This document shows positions 17,876 through 26,703 of a stretch of 64,000 bases of DNA, one piece after another. Both the position numbers and the translations under genes were made by a program. Numbering within the stretch: the first letter of the stretch is position 1; the number at the start of each line of letters is the position of its first letter. The notes beneath the pieces were generated by a model. That model ran no database searches. It saw nothing but the letters and a program-made list of their open reading frames with translations, and was not told where the DNA came from. Origin of the DNA: Halobacteriales archaeon QS_4_69_31 (GTDB taxonomy: Archaea; Halobacteriota; Halobacteria; Halobacteriales; Haloarculaceae); contig PXRP01000001.1 in NCBI GenBank assembly GCA_003021655.1, positions 88,733-152,732 of the forward strand. The letters are read 5' to 3'.

Positions 17876-19051
17876 TCACTCGTAGGTGTGGACGCTCCCG
17901 GTCGCGTTCTCGTGAATGTAGTCCCAGTCGTACTCGACCCCCAGTCCCGGTCCGTCCGGGACGCCGACGGTGCCGTCGTCGTCTATCGCGTCGAGCATGT
18001 CCGAGTAATCGCCCTCGTAGACGGGCGGTTGGGTGTTCGGGCAGTCGGGGTGGACCAGCGCGAGTTCGTAGTAGTTGGTGTTGCGCGTCGCGGCGATGCA
18101 GTGGCGCTGTGCGGGGCCGGGAGCGTGAAACTCCACGTCGAGGCCGAACCCCTCAGCGACGTGAGCGACCTTCATCGCGCCGGTGATCCCGGCGTCGTAC
18201 TCGGGGTCGGCACGGACGAAGTCGGTCGCCTCGTTGGCGACGAAGTCGGTGTGTGGTTCCAGCCCGCGGACGTGCTCGGTCTGGAGTATCGGCGTGTCCA
18301 GTTGCTGGCGGAGTTTCCGGTGGCCGTGCTGTGAGATGCCGCCGTCGCGGTAGGGGTCCTCGTACCAGAAAAAGCCCTCCTCGTCGAGCGCCCGGCCCAG
18401 CGTCAGGGCCTCGCCGAACGTCTCCAGTTCGCAGGCCGGGTCGTGCATGAGGTCCATCTCGTCGCCGACGCGCTCGCCCACCGCGTGGACGGCCGCGACC
18501 TCGCGGTCGAGGTCCCGCGCGCCGGGACTGCCGCCCCAGCCGTGGATCTTGAACCCGGGGTAGCCCATCTCGTGGCACTGCTCGGCGAAGTCGGCGAAGG
18601 CCTCCGGCGAGTCCAGTCCGCCCGCCTCGTCGCCGTGGTAGGTCGAGGCGTAGGCCGGCATTCGCGTCCGGTAGGTCCCGAGGAGTTCGTGGATCGGCGC
18701 GTCGTGGTACTTGCCGGCGAAGTCCCACAGCGCGATGTCGACGGGGCCGATCCCCATGCGGTCGTACTTCCGGAGCGCGCGCTTGACCTCCGACCAGTGG
18801 CGCTCGCGGGACAGGGGGTTTTTCCCCACCAGGTAGTCGGCGAAAGTGTTGGTCTGGGCCGCACCCGGGGAGTTGCCGCCGACGTAGTTGCCGGTGATGC
18901 CCGTGTCCGTGTGGACGCTGACCGCGAACAGTTTCCGCTCGACGGCGTTACCCGGGTCGTAGACGAGGTTGAACCCGTGCTGGTCGGTCCCCACGTCGGG
19001 GATCTCGTAGGTGAACTCGACGCTCTCTACCTTCGTTATCTCCGGGGCCAT
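17876..19051 (-). CDS. Enolase-superfamily dehydratase (mandelate racemase/muconate lactonizing type)
   Basis: 391 residues from the ATG at 19051. The capping domain is N-terminal; the barrel carries the expected residues: Lys in GFKIHGWGG, a metal-binding Asp in LMHDPACE, Glu in FWYEDPYRDG, a third Glu in LQTEHVRGLE, and a His in VEFHAPGPAQ. This is the acid-sugar dehydratase pattern of the superfamily. A K-x-H rather than K-x-K catalytic motif makes the exact substrate uncertain. No sugar-pathway genes are adjacent. Confidence 0.88.
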   Translation of the reverse strand: MAPEITKVESVEFTYEIPDVGTDQHGFNLVYDPGNAVERKLFAVSVHTDTGITGNYVGGNSPGAAQTNTFADYLVGKNPLSRERHWSEVKRALRKYDRMGIGPVDIALWDFAGKYHDAPIHELLGTYRTRMPAYASTYHGDEAGGLDSPEAFADFAEQCHEMGYPGFKIHGWGGSPGARDLDREVAAVHAVGERVGDEMDLMHDPACELETFGEALTLGRALDEEGFFWYEDPYRDGGISQHGHRKLRQQLDTPILQTEHVRGLEPHTDFVANEATDFVRADPEYDAGITGAMKVAHVAEGFGLDVEFHAPGPAQRHCIAATRNTNYYELALVHPDCPNTQPPVYEGDYSDMLDAIDDDGTVGVPDGPGLGVEYDWDYIHENATGSVHTYE

Positions 19052-19259
19052 ACTCGCCGCTCGCCCGCCACCGCCAAGAAGTGTGGGTCCGACAGGTCCG
19101 GTGTTCGAGTCGACCGACGCCACGACGAGTCCCGCCGCTCGGGCGAACCCTCCCGGTACTCGGAGTCCTTCGGGGCTCTGATAGCATCCTCGACGCTCGG
19201 GATCGACCGTCGACCGGGGCCGGCGAAACCCCTTTCCGGGTACTCGCCGAAGGGTCCGT

Positions 19260-19523
19260 ATGGTCGAGATAACACTTTTCGAGTTCCACCTCGACGGCTC
19301 GGAGTTCACGGCGAACGCACCGTTCAGCGCGGCGGAATCGCCCGACGAGGACGCCGACGGCCTGCTCCGGAGGGGGAGCGACGGCGACGAACGCGGGGCG
19401 GCCGACGACGGTGGCCGCAGACTGGGACCGTTGCCCGCCATAGCCGTGCTCGTGGCGGTCGTCGTCCTGTTCGTGGTCGGGCGGCGACTGCTGGGCGGCG
19501 AACCGGAACTAGTCCCCGCGTAG
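19260..19523 (+). CDS. Small single-pass membrane protein
   Basis: 87 residues. The N-terminal half is polar and acidic (EITLFEFHLDGSEFTANAPF then an Asp-rich stretch). One hydrophobic helix at about 58-77 (PLPAIAVLVAVVVLFVVG) ends near the C-terminus, suggesting a tail-anchored topology. Starts with a conserved-looking MVEITLFEFHLD. Function unknown; it lies 40 bases before the metalloprotease gene and may be cotranscribed. Confidence 0.7.
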   Translation: MVEITLFEFHLDGSEFTANAPFSAAESPDEDADGLLRRGSDGDERGAADDGGRRLGPLPAIAVLVAVVVLFVVGRRLLGGEPELVPA

Positions 19524-19563
19524 GGGACAGAAAGCATATCCGGCGTCGGAACCTCGCTCGGGT

Positions 19564-20514
19564 ATGGGACTGTACGAGAGCGTCCGGGCCGTCACGACCG
19601 CGTCGGGAGACGGTCCCGTAGACTGGGACGCAGTCGCGCGAGCGGCCAAAGAGTCGACCGACCCCGGGTCGATCGACCTCGACGACGAGGAACGGGCCGG
19701 ATACGCCACCGACGTCCGGGACGCGCGCGACCGGGTCCGGGAAGTGGGCGCGGTGTCGTTCGACCTGCCCGAGACCGTCGAGATCCAGAACCGCTACCAC
19801 TGGATCGACGCGAACATCGGCACCTTCGAGCGGGTGATGGCGCCCCTCGAAGAACAGGTCGTGGTCTTCCCGGGGGCGGCCAGGGTCGTCAACACCGGCT
19901 CGATGGCGCTGGCGCTTGGCTTTCTCGGGAACAACGTCCTCGGCCAGTACGACCCGCTGTTGCTCGCGGACGGCGACGGTCACGCACTCTACTTCGTCCA
20001 TCCGAACATCGAGCGGGTCGCGGACGAACTCGGCGTGTCGTTCGACCGGTTCAGGCGGTGGATCGCCTTCCACGAGGTGGCCCACGCGGCCGAGTTCGGC
20101 GCGGCTCCCTGGCTGTCGGCGGAACTGGAGTCGGCGCTGCAGTCGGCCATCGACGCTGTCGGCGACGGACGGATCGACCGCGCGTCGCTGTCGGAACTGG
20201 ACACCACGATGACCGCCGTCGAGGGGTACGCCGAGCTGGTCATGGACCGGGCGTTCGACGACGAGTACGCCGACCTGCGCGAGAAAGTCGAGGCACGGCG
20301 CCGCGGCAGGGGGCCCGTCGCCCAGCTTGTCCGGCGACTGCTCGGGCTCGGCATGAAACGCCGCCAGTACGAGCGCGGCAAGGCCTTCTTCGACGGGGTC
20401 GCCGACGCGCGGGACGTCGCCTTCGCCTCGCGCGTCTGGGAGGCGCCCGAGAACCTGCCCACCGACGCGGAACTCGACGACCCGCTCCGGTGGGTGGGGC
20501 GCATCGAGGGCTGA
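19564..20514 (+). CDS. Zinc-dependent metalloprotease-like protein (DUF2342)
   Basis: 316 residues. The zincin motif HEVAHAAEF is at about 169-177. The N-terminal part reads VDWDAVARAAKESTDPGSID and contains IQNRYHWIDANIGTFERVM, as in the DUF2342 family also annotated as F420-biosynthesis-associated. The catalytic role is inferred from the HExxH; no substrate is known. No signal peptide, so cytoplasmic. Confidence 0.88.
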   Translation: MGLYESVRAVTTASGDGPVDWDAVARAAKESTDPGSIDLDDEERAGYATDVRDARDRVREVGAVSFDLPETVEIQNRYHWIDANIGTFERVMAPLEEQVVVFPGAARVVNTGSMALALGFLGNNVLGQYDPLLLADGDGHALYFVHPNIERVADELGVSFDRFRRWIAFHEVAHAAEFGAAPWLSAELESALQSAIDAVGDGRIDRASLSELDTTMTAVEGYAELVMDRAFDDEYADLREKVEARRRGRGPVAQLVRRLLGLGMKRRQYERGKAFFDGVADARDVAFASRVWEAPENLPTDAELDDPLRWVGRIEG

Positions 20515-20520
20515 GACGGC

Positions 20521-20865
20521 CTACCGGTCCCGTTCGCCGGTCCGGTGGCGATCAGTGTGGTCACCGCCGGCAGGGTCGCCGCCAGCGCGGTCACCGTCGG
20601 TACGGTCGCCGCCGTCAGCAAACGGGTTCTCGGTGTCGACGGTGCGGCTCCGGCGGTTCTCGACGACCGGTCCCTCGGGGATGACGTACCAGCCGAGCCC
20701 GAGCCCCGCCGCGACTCCGAGGAGGAACGCACCGGCGGTCTGGAGCGGTGTCGCCCCGACCTGGACGGCGACGAGCGCGGCCGAGGCTCCGACGAGCACA
20801 CCGACGCCGGCCTTGAGCTTCCGCGTGAACGCGCTCCGGTCCTCGTCGGAGATGGGGTCGACCAT
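20521..20865 (-). CDS. Membrane protein, two predicted helices
   Basis: 114 residues. Hydrophobic segments at about 19-37 and 42-61 are followed by a hydrophilic tail with repeated Gly-Asp-Arg (DGDRAGGDPAGGDHTDRHRT). Its ATG overlaps the TGA of the upstream SnoaL-like gene (ATGA), implying translational coupling. Function unknown. Confidence 0.75.
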   Translation of the reverse strand: MVDPISDEDRSAFTRKLKAGVGVLVGASAALVAVQVGATPLQTAGAFLLGVAAGLGLGWYVIPEGPVVENRRSRTVDTENPFADGGDRTDGDRAGGDPAGGDHTDRHRTGERDR

Positions 20866-21269
20866 CAGAGGTCACCCGCCGTGCTGACATGCATGGCGAC
20901 GAACCGCCAGTCGCCGGTGTCGCCCTCGCTCTCGCCGCGGGAGCGGCGCTCGCGTTCGAGCGTCCCGCTCCAGCGGGTGTCGAACTCGAACCGGACCGAC
21001 CGCTCGACGTCGGTCCAGGCCAGCCCCACCAGGTCCGCGAACCACGCGTGGCGGTCGCGTTCGGTGACCCGCAGGTCGCGGCTCTCGACCGTCCAGTCCG
21101 CGGTCGTCCGCGTCTGTTCACGGAGTCCGGCCTCGACCGCTTCGTAGCCGTCGAGGTGCTCGGAGATGCCGAACTTCACCACCTCGTCGCCGGGCGCGAA
21201 GTAGTGATAGAGGGGGTCGCCGTCCCGGAGGGCGTCGTAGTAGGCCCGGATCCGCGACTCGGCGGCCAT
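20865..21269 (-). CDS. SnoaL/NTF2-like domain protein
   Basis: 134 residues. The N-terminal helix with IRAYYDALRDGDPLYHYFAP and the following beta-rich portion ending WRFVAMHVS match a small alpha+beta cone of the SnoaL-like/DUF3225 type. Such proteins serve as ketosteroid-isomerase-like enzymes or ligand-binding modules; nothing here fixes which. It is coupled to the membrane protein gene downstream. Confidence 0.75.
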   Translation of the reverse strand: MAAESRIRAYYDALRDGDPLYHYFAPGDEVVKFGISEHLDGYEAVEAGLREQTRTTADWTVESRDLRVTERDRHAWFADLVGLAWTDVERSVRFEFDTRWSGTLERERRSRGESEGDTGDWRFVAMHVSTAGDL

Positions 21270-21331
21270 TCAGCCCACCTCCCCTGCCCGTCGGGTGGCT
21301 GGCGTGTCCGGTGTCGGGCGGCTCAGGGCCA

Positions 21332-21880
21332 TCACTGGAAACCCCGGTCGACGTCCTCGTCGATGACGTCCTCGAATTCGGCGTCGAGCAACTGTTCGGC
21401 CTCCTCGAAGGTGGTCGAGAGTTCGTCCAGCGTCTCCGGCCGGTCGTGGTGGTCGAACTCCATCGGGCCGTAGGCGGGGCTGTCGAGCACGTCCATGACG
21501 TCCTCGAAGAGGGCGTCCGGCGTCGTCGGCGCGTCTGCGTGGGTCCGGACGACCTCCCCGAGTCGCTGGGCGCGCTCCTCAGCCTCGGATTCCTCCTCGG
21601 GTGGCGTCTGGACGCCGAACATGCCGGTCTCGGGCTCGCTCGGAAAGAGCGGGTCGAGTTCGTCGTCGATCCGGCGTGCGATTTCGGCACCGACGCCCTG
21701 GACCTCGAAGGGGTCGCGTGCGTAGGTCTTGACCTGGAAGACGCCGACCCTCGGGTGGCCGAAGAACAGGTCCTCCCCGATCCCGTTCGCGCGGTCGCCA
21801 CCGACCGCGCGCCAGCCGTCGGGGTCGGCGTCGCTCTCCACGACGTCTTCGAGGATATCCTGCCAGTCGCGGACGCGCAT
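21332..21880 (-). CDS. Conserved haloarchaeal protein of unknown function
   Basis: 182 residues from the ATG at 21880, chosen because the coding sequence reads MRVRDWQDILEDVVESDADP there and only low-quality sequence lies further upstream. It contains a globular part (GEDLFFGHPRVGVFQVKTYA) and an acidic C-terminal half with FEEAEQLLDAEFEDVIDEDV. No catalytic motif or membrane segment recognised. Transcribed in the same direction as the two genes after it. Confidence 0.7.
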   Translation of the reverse strand: MRVRDWQDILEDVVESDADPDGWRAVGGDRANGIGEDLFFGHPRVGVFQVKTYARDPFEVQGVGAEIARRIDDELDPLFPSEPETGMFGVQTPPEEESEAEERAQRLGEVVRTHADAPTTPDALFEDVMDVLDSPAYGPMEFDHHDRPETLDELSTTFEEAEQLLDAEFEDVIDEDVDRGFQ

Positions 21881-22028
21881 ACCTCGACTATGCGAGTGAG
21901 AGAGAATGAAGCCATCGGTCCCGGCCGGGAGAGGATTCATTACCGAGGACACGTGACCACGATGTATGCACTCCGGGTCGCCCGAGAGACCGGCCTCCGA
22001 GCCCGGGGACGGAGAGGGACCGGCGGTC

Positions 22029-22118
22029 GCGCTGGGATGGCTCGACGGGATGGCGTCCGCGCTCGGAAGGCTCGACGGGATGGCGGCCACCCTCGGAGGG
22101 CGCGAAGGACCGGCGGCC
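22029..22118. repeat. Degenerate 30-base tandem repeat, three units
   Basis: Units start at 22029, 22059 and 22089; the first two share GGCTCGACGGGATGGCG, the third is diverged. It lies in the 268-base gap between divergent genes, upstream of the DUF4129 operon. Apart from this no gene is visible in the gap. Confidence 0.55.
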
Positions 22119-22148
22119 CCGCGGCCGGGACCGGAGGGGTGAAGACAC

Positions 22149-24203
22149 GTGGCAGGCTCATCCGCACCGGCCGGCCCGACGGCGTCCGCGACCGGCGTCG
22201 ACCGGCGGCAACTGGCCACGGTCGGCCTCTGTCTCGTGGGCCTCTTTCTGGCGTCGATACTGGCACCGCCGGCGGTCTCGTCGCCGGACGTACCCACCCC
22301 AGAGGGCCAGCCGACACCGTCGGAACCCCCAGACGATGGCGGTAGTGGCTCCCCCGACGTCGTCAGCGACGGCGGAGAGCCCCTTGCGGTCCCCGGCAAC
22401 GACACATTCTCGAACGAGGACGGGTGCGTGGTCGTCCTGGGGAGCGGCCCGCGACCGGGCGAGACGGTCGCGGTCAGGGTCTGGAACGACCGCCGACCGG
22501 TCCCCGACGTGCCCGTGCGGTTCAACGGCGACCCGGTCGGGCGGACCAACGAGACCGGCGTCGTCACCGCGGCGGTCCCGTACAACCGGACGCTGTCGGT
22601 GAGCGTCGAACTGGTGGACGTCGAGAACTGCGAGTTCGTCCGCCGCAACGAACAGGCGCTCCGCGAACCGGGCGTCGCGACGGCCCGCGATGGACGCGAG
22701 GCGAATGAAAGCGCGAGCGTCCTCGCCGTGGTCGAATCAGCCATCGACGGCCCACCGACGGGCGATGTCGCCCGGCAGGCCACGCCGAGCGGGAACCTCA
22801 CCGGTACCTACGAGGTGTACGGCGAGGCGAACGTCTCCGTGGTCGGCGGGCCGTATCCGGGCGAGGCGGTGACCGTCGTCGCCCACGTCGCGGGCGTGGC
22901 GATGACGGACGCGTCGGTCACAGTCGGCGGCGAGTCGGTCGCGACGACCGACGGGACGGGCCGGGCCGAGGTGACCGTCCCCGACAGGGACGAGGTACAG
23001 GTCGGCGTCAGCCGCGGCGACTTCGGGGCGACGACGACGGTGGACGTGCTGGTGCTGGCCGCGTCGGTGGTCCCACAGGAGGGGTTCCCGTTCCCGGGCG
23101 AGCGCGTCCGCGTCCGGGTGACCAGCGACGACGACCCCGTCGGGAGCGTCCCGGTGTCGGTCGGGGGCCAGCGGGTCGGCGTGACCGGGCCGGACGGGAC
23201 CGTCTCGACCGCGCTCCCGCTGGACCCGCTGGCCGCGGTGACCGCCCGGACGGACCGACAGACCGCCCGCGTGGGGCCGTGGCTGGTCTACGCACCGACC
23301 CTCGCCGGGACCGCCGTCCTGGGGGCGCTCGCGGCGGTCTCGACGGCGGTCGTCTCTCAGCGCCGGGGCCGAGACACGGCCCGGACGGTGACCGAGGGAT
23401 GGCTGGGCGCGTTCGTCCTCTTCGCGGGGCTCGTCGTCGGTGAACTGCCGGGGGTGCTCCTGGCCGCTGTCTGTGTCCTCGCCGCGGGGCTGTACCGCTA
23501 TCGCGACACCGCCGGGCCGCGCGGCCGGGAGGGCGCCGACGCGCTCGCCGGCATGGCCCAGACCGCAAGGACGACCGCGCTCTCGCTGGCCGACCGTCTG
23601 GCCCGGGGGAGCGAGTGGGTCGCGAGACTCCGCGCTCGCTTCGCCGCGGCGGTCTCTGGCCGGAGCCTGCGCGAGCGGATCCGGTCGCTGGCCGCGGCCC
23701 TCCGGCGGGTCGCGGCGGGATGGGTCAGCGTCCAGCGGGGCGTCGCGGCCGTCGGCGCGGTCGTCGGCGTCGCCCTGGCGACGGTACAGTGGCACCTCGC
23801 GGGGTTCGTCGCGTCAGTGCTCGGGGTCGTCCTCCTCGCGAGTCTCGTCGTCCTGTGGCGCCGTGGCGACCCGACCGACGAGTCCCCCGACGAGGACCAC
23901 GTGCCAACGGAGGGGCGGACGACCGGCACCGGACGGGTCGACCGGGAGCGAGTGGCCTCCGTCCGGGGACTCTGGCGGCGGTTCGCGCGCAGTGTCTCCC
24001 CCGGGCGCTGGCGGACCAGCACGCCCGGCGAGGTGGGCCGGGCGGCCATCGAGCGGGGCCTCCCGCGGGAACCGGTCGAGACCCTGACACAGGCGTTCCG
24101 CGAGGTCGAGTACGGAGCGGCGCCCGCACAGAAGCGCCGCGAGCGCGCCAGAGAGGCCTTCGAGCGCCTGCGCGCCGCCGACTCCGAGGAGGAAGAGCGA
24201 TGA
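22149..24203 (+). CDS. DUF4129-domain membrane protein, first gene of the MoxR-DUF58 operon
   Basis: 684 residues from a GTG start. A signal-like helix at about 23-42 precedes a long extracellular part with Ig-like or carboxypeptidase-regulatory-like repeats (about 90-370; for example PGETVAVRVWNDRRPVPDVP and PGEAVTVVAHVAGVAMTDAS). Transmembrane segments follow at about 378-400, 415-445 and 535-575. The C-terminal cytoplasmic part (AAIERGLPREPVETLTQAFR) is the DUF4129 signature. The family accompanies MoxR ATPases and transglutaminase-like proteins. The next gene overlaps by four bases. Confidence 0.85.
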   Translation: MAGSSAPAGPTASATGVDRRQLATVGLCLVGLFLASILAPPAVSSPDVPTPEGQPTPSEPPDDGGSGSPDVVSDGGEPLAVPGNDTFSNEDGCVVVLGSGPRPGETVAVRVWNDRRPVPDVPVRFNGDPVGRTNETGVVTAAVPYNRTLSVSVELVDVENCEFVRRNEQALREPGVATARDGREANESASVLAVVESAIDGPPTGDVARQATPSGNLTGTYEVYGEANVSVVGGPYPGEAVTVVAHVAGVAMTDASVTVGGESVATTDGTGRAEVTVPDRDEVQVGVSRGDFGATTTVDVLVLAASVVPQEGFPFPGERVRVRVTSDDDPVGSVPVSVGGQRVGVTGPDGTVSTALPLDPLAAVTARTDRQTARVGPWLVYAPTLAGTAVLGALAAVSTAVVSQRRGRDTARTVTEGWLGAFVLFAGLVVGELPGVLLAAVCVLAAGLYRYRDTAGPRGREGADALAGMAQTARTTALSLADRLARGSEWVARLRARFAAAVSGRSLRERIRSLAAALRRVAAGWVSVQRGVAAVGAVVGVALATVQWHLAGFVASVLGVVLLASLVVLWRRGDPTDESPDEDHVPTEGRTTGTGRVDRERVASVRGLWRRFARSVSPGRWRTSTPGEVGRAAIERGLPREPVETLTQAFREVEYGAAPAQKRRERAREAFERLRAADSEEEER

Positions 24204-25333
24204 ACGGGCGCCGCGTCGGGCGGGCGGCGGCGTTCGGTGCCGGCCTGCTTGCGCTGGTGGCCGGCCTTGCAGTCGGGGTCGCCGTCGGTCCGCGACCGAC
24301 GCCGGGCGGGCCCACGGCGCTGGGCGTCCTCGCCGGGGTCGCGGCCGCCGGGGTCGCGCTCTGGAAACTCCGGTCGGGCGGGCCCGACTCCGCGGTGCCC
24401 GCCCCGTGGACGGACGAGGGGGCTGTCGTGGCCGACACCCCGGAGGAGGCGAGCCGGGAGACGCGGGTCTCCGGGCGGGCGTTCGCAGAGGTCCTCGACA
24501 GGGCCGGCGAGCGGGCGCGAGCGGCCGACTCCGTCGAGGAGGGCGTCGCGACGGCCCGCGAGCCGCTCCGGCGGACGCTCGAAGCGGCGCTGGTCGAGGG
24601 CGGCCGGGACCGCCACGAGGTCGAGACGGCGCTCGCCGAGGGGACCTGGACCGACGACCCGGAGGCGGCCGCTGTCCTCGACGCCGCCGTCGATCCGCCG
24701 GACCGGTCGCTCCGGCGGCGACTCCGGGCCTGGCTGTTCCCGGAGCGGGCCGTCCGCCGGCGGACGACCCGCGCCGTCGCCGCGGTCACCACGGCCACCG
24801 ACGAGGCGCTCCCGTCACTGCCGGGCGAGGACGCCCCCCGCTCGGTGCCCGTGCTGGAACCGACGCTGTCGGAACTCCGGCGGGCCGCCGACGGCACGCT
24901 CCACCGGAGCGAGCGCGCCGGGGTCCGGGGTCGCCCGGCCGACGGCCGCGCAAAACGAGCGGACTCACGGTTCGGACGGCCCGACCCGGCGGACGGCTAC
25001 AGACACGAGTACGTGCCTACGCCCGGTGAAGACGTCCCCACGCCAAGCGAGGACGTCCCTCCGCCCGGCGAGGACGGCGACGCACCCGGCGAGGACGGCG
25101 ACGCACCCGGCGAGGACGGCGCCGCATCCATCGAGGCCGGCGGAGCGCTGCCACCCGACGCGGCCCCTGGCCGCGGCGAAGCCGGCGAGAGCGGGCCGGC
25201 GACCGGACCCGGCGACGAGGCCGGCAGTTCGACGGGAGACGAAGGGTCCGAGTCGGCCGACGGGGACGCGCTGGCCGACGGGGACGCGCTGGCCGACTGG
25301 GACGACGGCTGGCTGGAGGCGAGTGACGGATGA
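24200..25333 (+). CDS. DUF7269-like membrane protein with acidic repeat tail
   Basis: 377 residues; ATG overlaps the previous stop. Two hydrophobic segments at about 8-30 and 36-55 anchor it. A charged helical domain follows (to about 270). The C-terminal 110 residues are low complexity, with Pro-Gly-Glu-Asp repeats (nucleotides about 25015-25125) and a duplicated DGDALAD. Position between DUF4129 and DUF58 genes matches the haloarchaeal DUF7269 family. Function unknown; probably a scaffold of the MoxR-associated complex. Confidence 0.78.
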   Translation: MNGRRVGRAAAFGAGLLALVAGLAVGVAVGPRPTPGGPTALGVLAGVAAAGVALWKLRSGGPDSAVPAPWTDEGAVVADTPEEASRETRVSGRAFAEVLDRAGERARAADSVEEGVATAREPLRRTLEAALVEGGRDRHEVETALAEGTWTDDPEAAAVLDAAVDPPDRSLRRRLRAWLFPERAVRRRTTRAVAAVTTATDEALPSLPGEDAPRSVPVLEPTLSELRRAADGTLHRSERAGVRGRPADGRAKRADSRFGRPDPADGYRHEYVPTPGEDVPTPSEDVPPPGEDGDAPGEDGDAPGEDGAASIEAGGALPPDAAPGRGEAGESGPATGPGDEAGSSTGDEGSESADGDALADGDALADWDDGWLEASDG

Positions 25334-26703
25334 CCGGCGACGACTCGCGGCCGGGCGACCGGGTGCCGGTCGGCGGGCGGCGGGCGCGCTGGCGCGGGGC
25401 GGTCGCCGCAGCGGTCGTCCTCGCCGGCGCGGGCGCGTGGCTGGGTGACGGGGCCCTCGTGCTGGCGGGAACCATCCCGCTGGCGTACCTGGCCTCCGGC
25501 TCGCTCTCGGCGGTCGAGGTGCCCGAACTGGCCGTCGAGCGGTCGGTCGCGGCGTCGCCGGCACCGCCCGGACGGCCGGTCGGGGTGACGCTCTCGGTGA
25601 CAAACGAGACGGAGCGGACCCTCTCGGACGTTCGGGTGGTCGACGGGGTGCCCGACGACCTGGCGGTGCTGGACGGGTCGCCGCGGGCCGGGGTAGCCCT
25701 GGAGCCCGGCGAGACGTGGACGGGGGAGTACACGGTCGTCGCGCGGCGGGGCGAGTACCGGTTCGACCCGCCGCGGGTCCGCGTCCGCGGGACCGGCGGG
25801 GGCGCCGTCGCGACGACGACGCGTCCGGCCGAGGGCGACGACCGCCTGGTCTGTCGGTTCGACGCGGAGGCGCCGCCGGTCACCGACGAGGGGACGGACC
25901 ACATCGGGCAGCTCTCCTCTGACGACCCCGGGGCCGGGCTGACCTTCCACTCGAGCCGCGAGTACCGCCACGGCGACCCCGCGGACCGCATCAACTGGCG
26001 CCAGTACGCAAAGCGGGGCGAACTCGCGACCGTCAACTACGAACAGTGGGTGTCGACGACGGTGGTCCTGGTGCTGGACGCGCGGCCGGCCTGTCAGGTC
26101 GGCGCGGGACCGGGACGCCCCTCGGCGGTCGAACTCGGGGCCTACGCTGCGACCCAGGCCATGACCGCCCTGCTCCGTGCCGGCCACGACGTGGCGGTCG
26201 CGGCCGTCGGCGTCGACGGGTCGGGACCGGCGGGGACCGGCTGGGTCGGCCCCGGCCGGGGCCGCGAGCAACGCGAGCGCGCACTGTCGCTGTTCGAGAC
26301 CGCGAGCGAGGCCGGCGGGTCGAACCCGGAACGGAACCGCCGGGGGTTCCGGAAGGTCGCCGAACTGGCGGGGCCGGACGCCGAACTCCTGTTGGTCTCG
26401 CCGCTACTGGACGACGTCCCGGTCGAGGCCGTCACCGAGTGGCAGGCCTTCGGTCACGCCCGGACCGTCCTCTCGCCTGACGTCGTCCCGGACAACACCG
26501 TCAGCGGGCGGGTAGAGGCAGTCAGGCGGCGGACGCGGCTGGCCCGGTGCCAGTCGACCGGCGCCCGGGTCGTCGACTGGCGGCGCGGCACGCCGCTGCC
26601 GGTCGTCCTTGACCACGCGCTGGACGTCGCCGCGCGGGACGTCGAGGAGTTCGCACACGCTGGCGCGAGCGTGACACCGACCACACGGGAGGGCGGTCGC
26701 TGA
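25330..26703 (+). CDS. DUF58-domain protein
   Basis: 457 residues. Two helices near 20-55 anchor the protein. A beta-rich Ig-like part follows (LSVTNETERTLSDVRVVDGV). The DUF58 hallmark is RINWRQYAKRGELATVNYEQ (about 219-238), with a vWA-like fold after it. DUF58 proteins are the usual partner of MoxR AAA+ ATPases and are thought to act with them in assembling or activating other proteins. Coding overlaps both neighbours (four bases before, one base after), so the set is clearly one operon. Confidence 0.9.
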   Translation: MTGDDSRPGDRVPVGGRRARWRGAVAAAVVLAGAGAWLGDGALVLAGTIPLAYLASGSLSAVEVPELAVERSVAASPAPPGRPVGVTLSVTNETERTLSDVRVVDGVPDDLAVLDGSPRAGVALEPGETWTGEYTVVARRGEYRFDPPRVRVRGTGGGAVATTTRPAEGDDRLVCRFDAEAPPVTDEGTDHIGQLSSDDPGAGLTFHSSREYRHGDPADRINWRQYAKRGELATVNYEQWVSTTVVLVLDARPACQVGAGPGRPSAVELGAYAATQAMTALLRAGHDVAVAAVGVDGSGPAGTGWVGPGRGREQRERALSLFETASEAGGSNPERNRRGFRKVAELAGPDAELLLVSPLLDDVPVEAVTEWQAFGHARTVLSPDVVPDNTVSGRVEAVRRRTRLARCQSTGARVVDWRRGTPLPVVLDHALDVAARDVEEFAHAGASVTPTTREGGR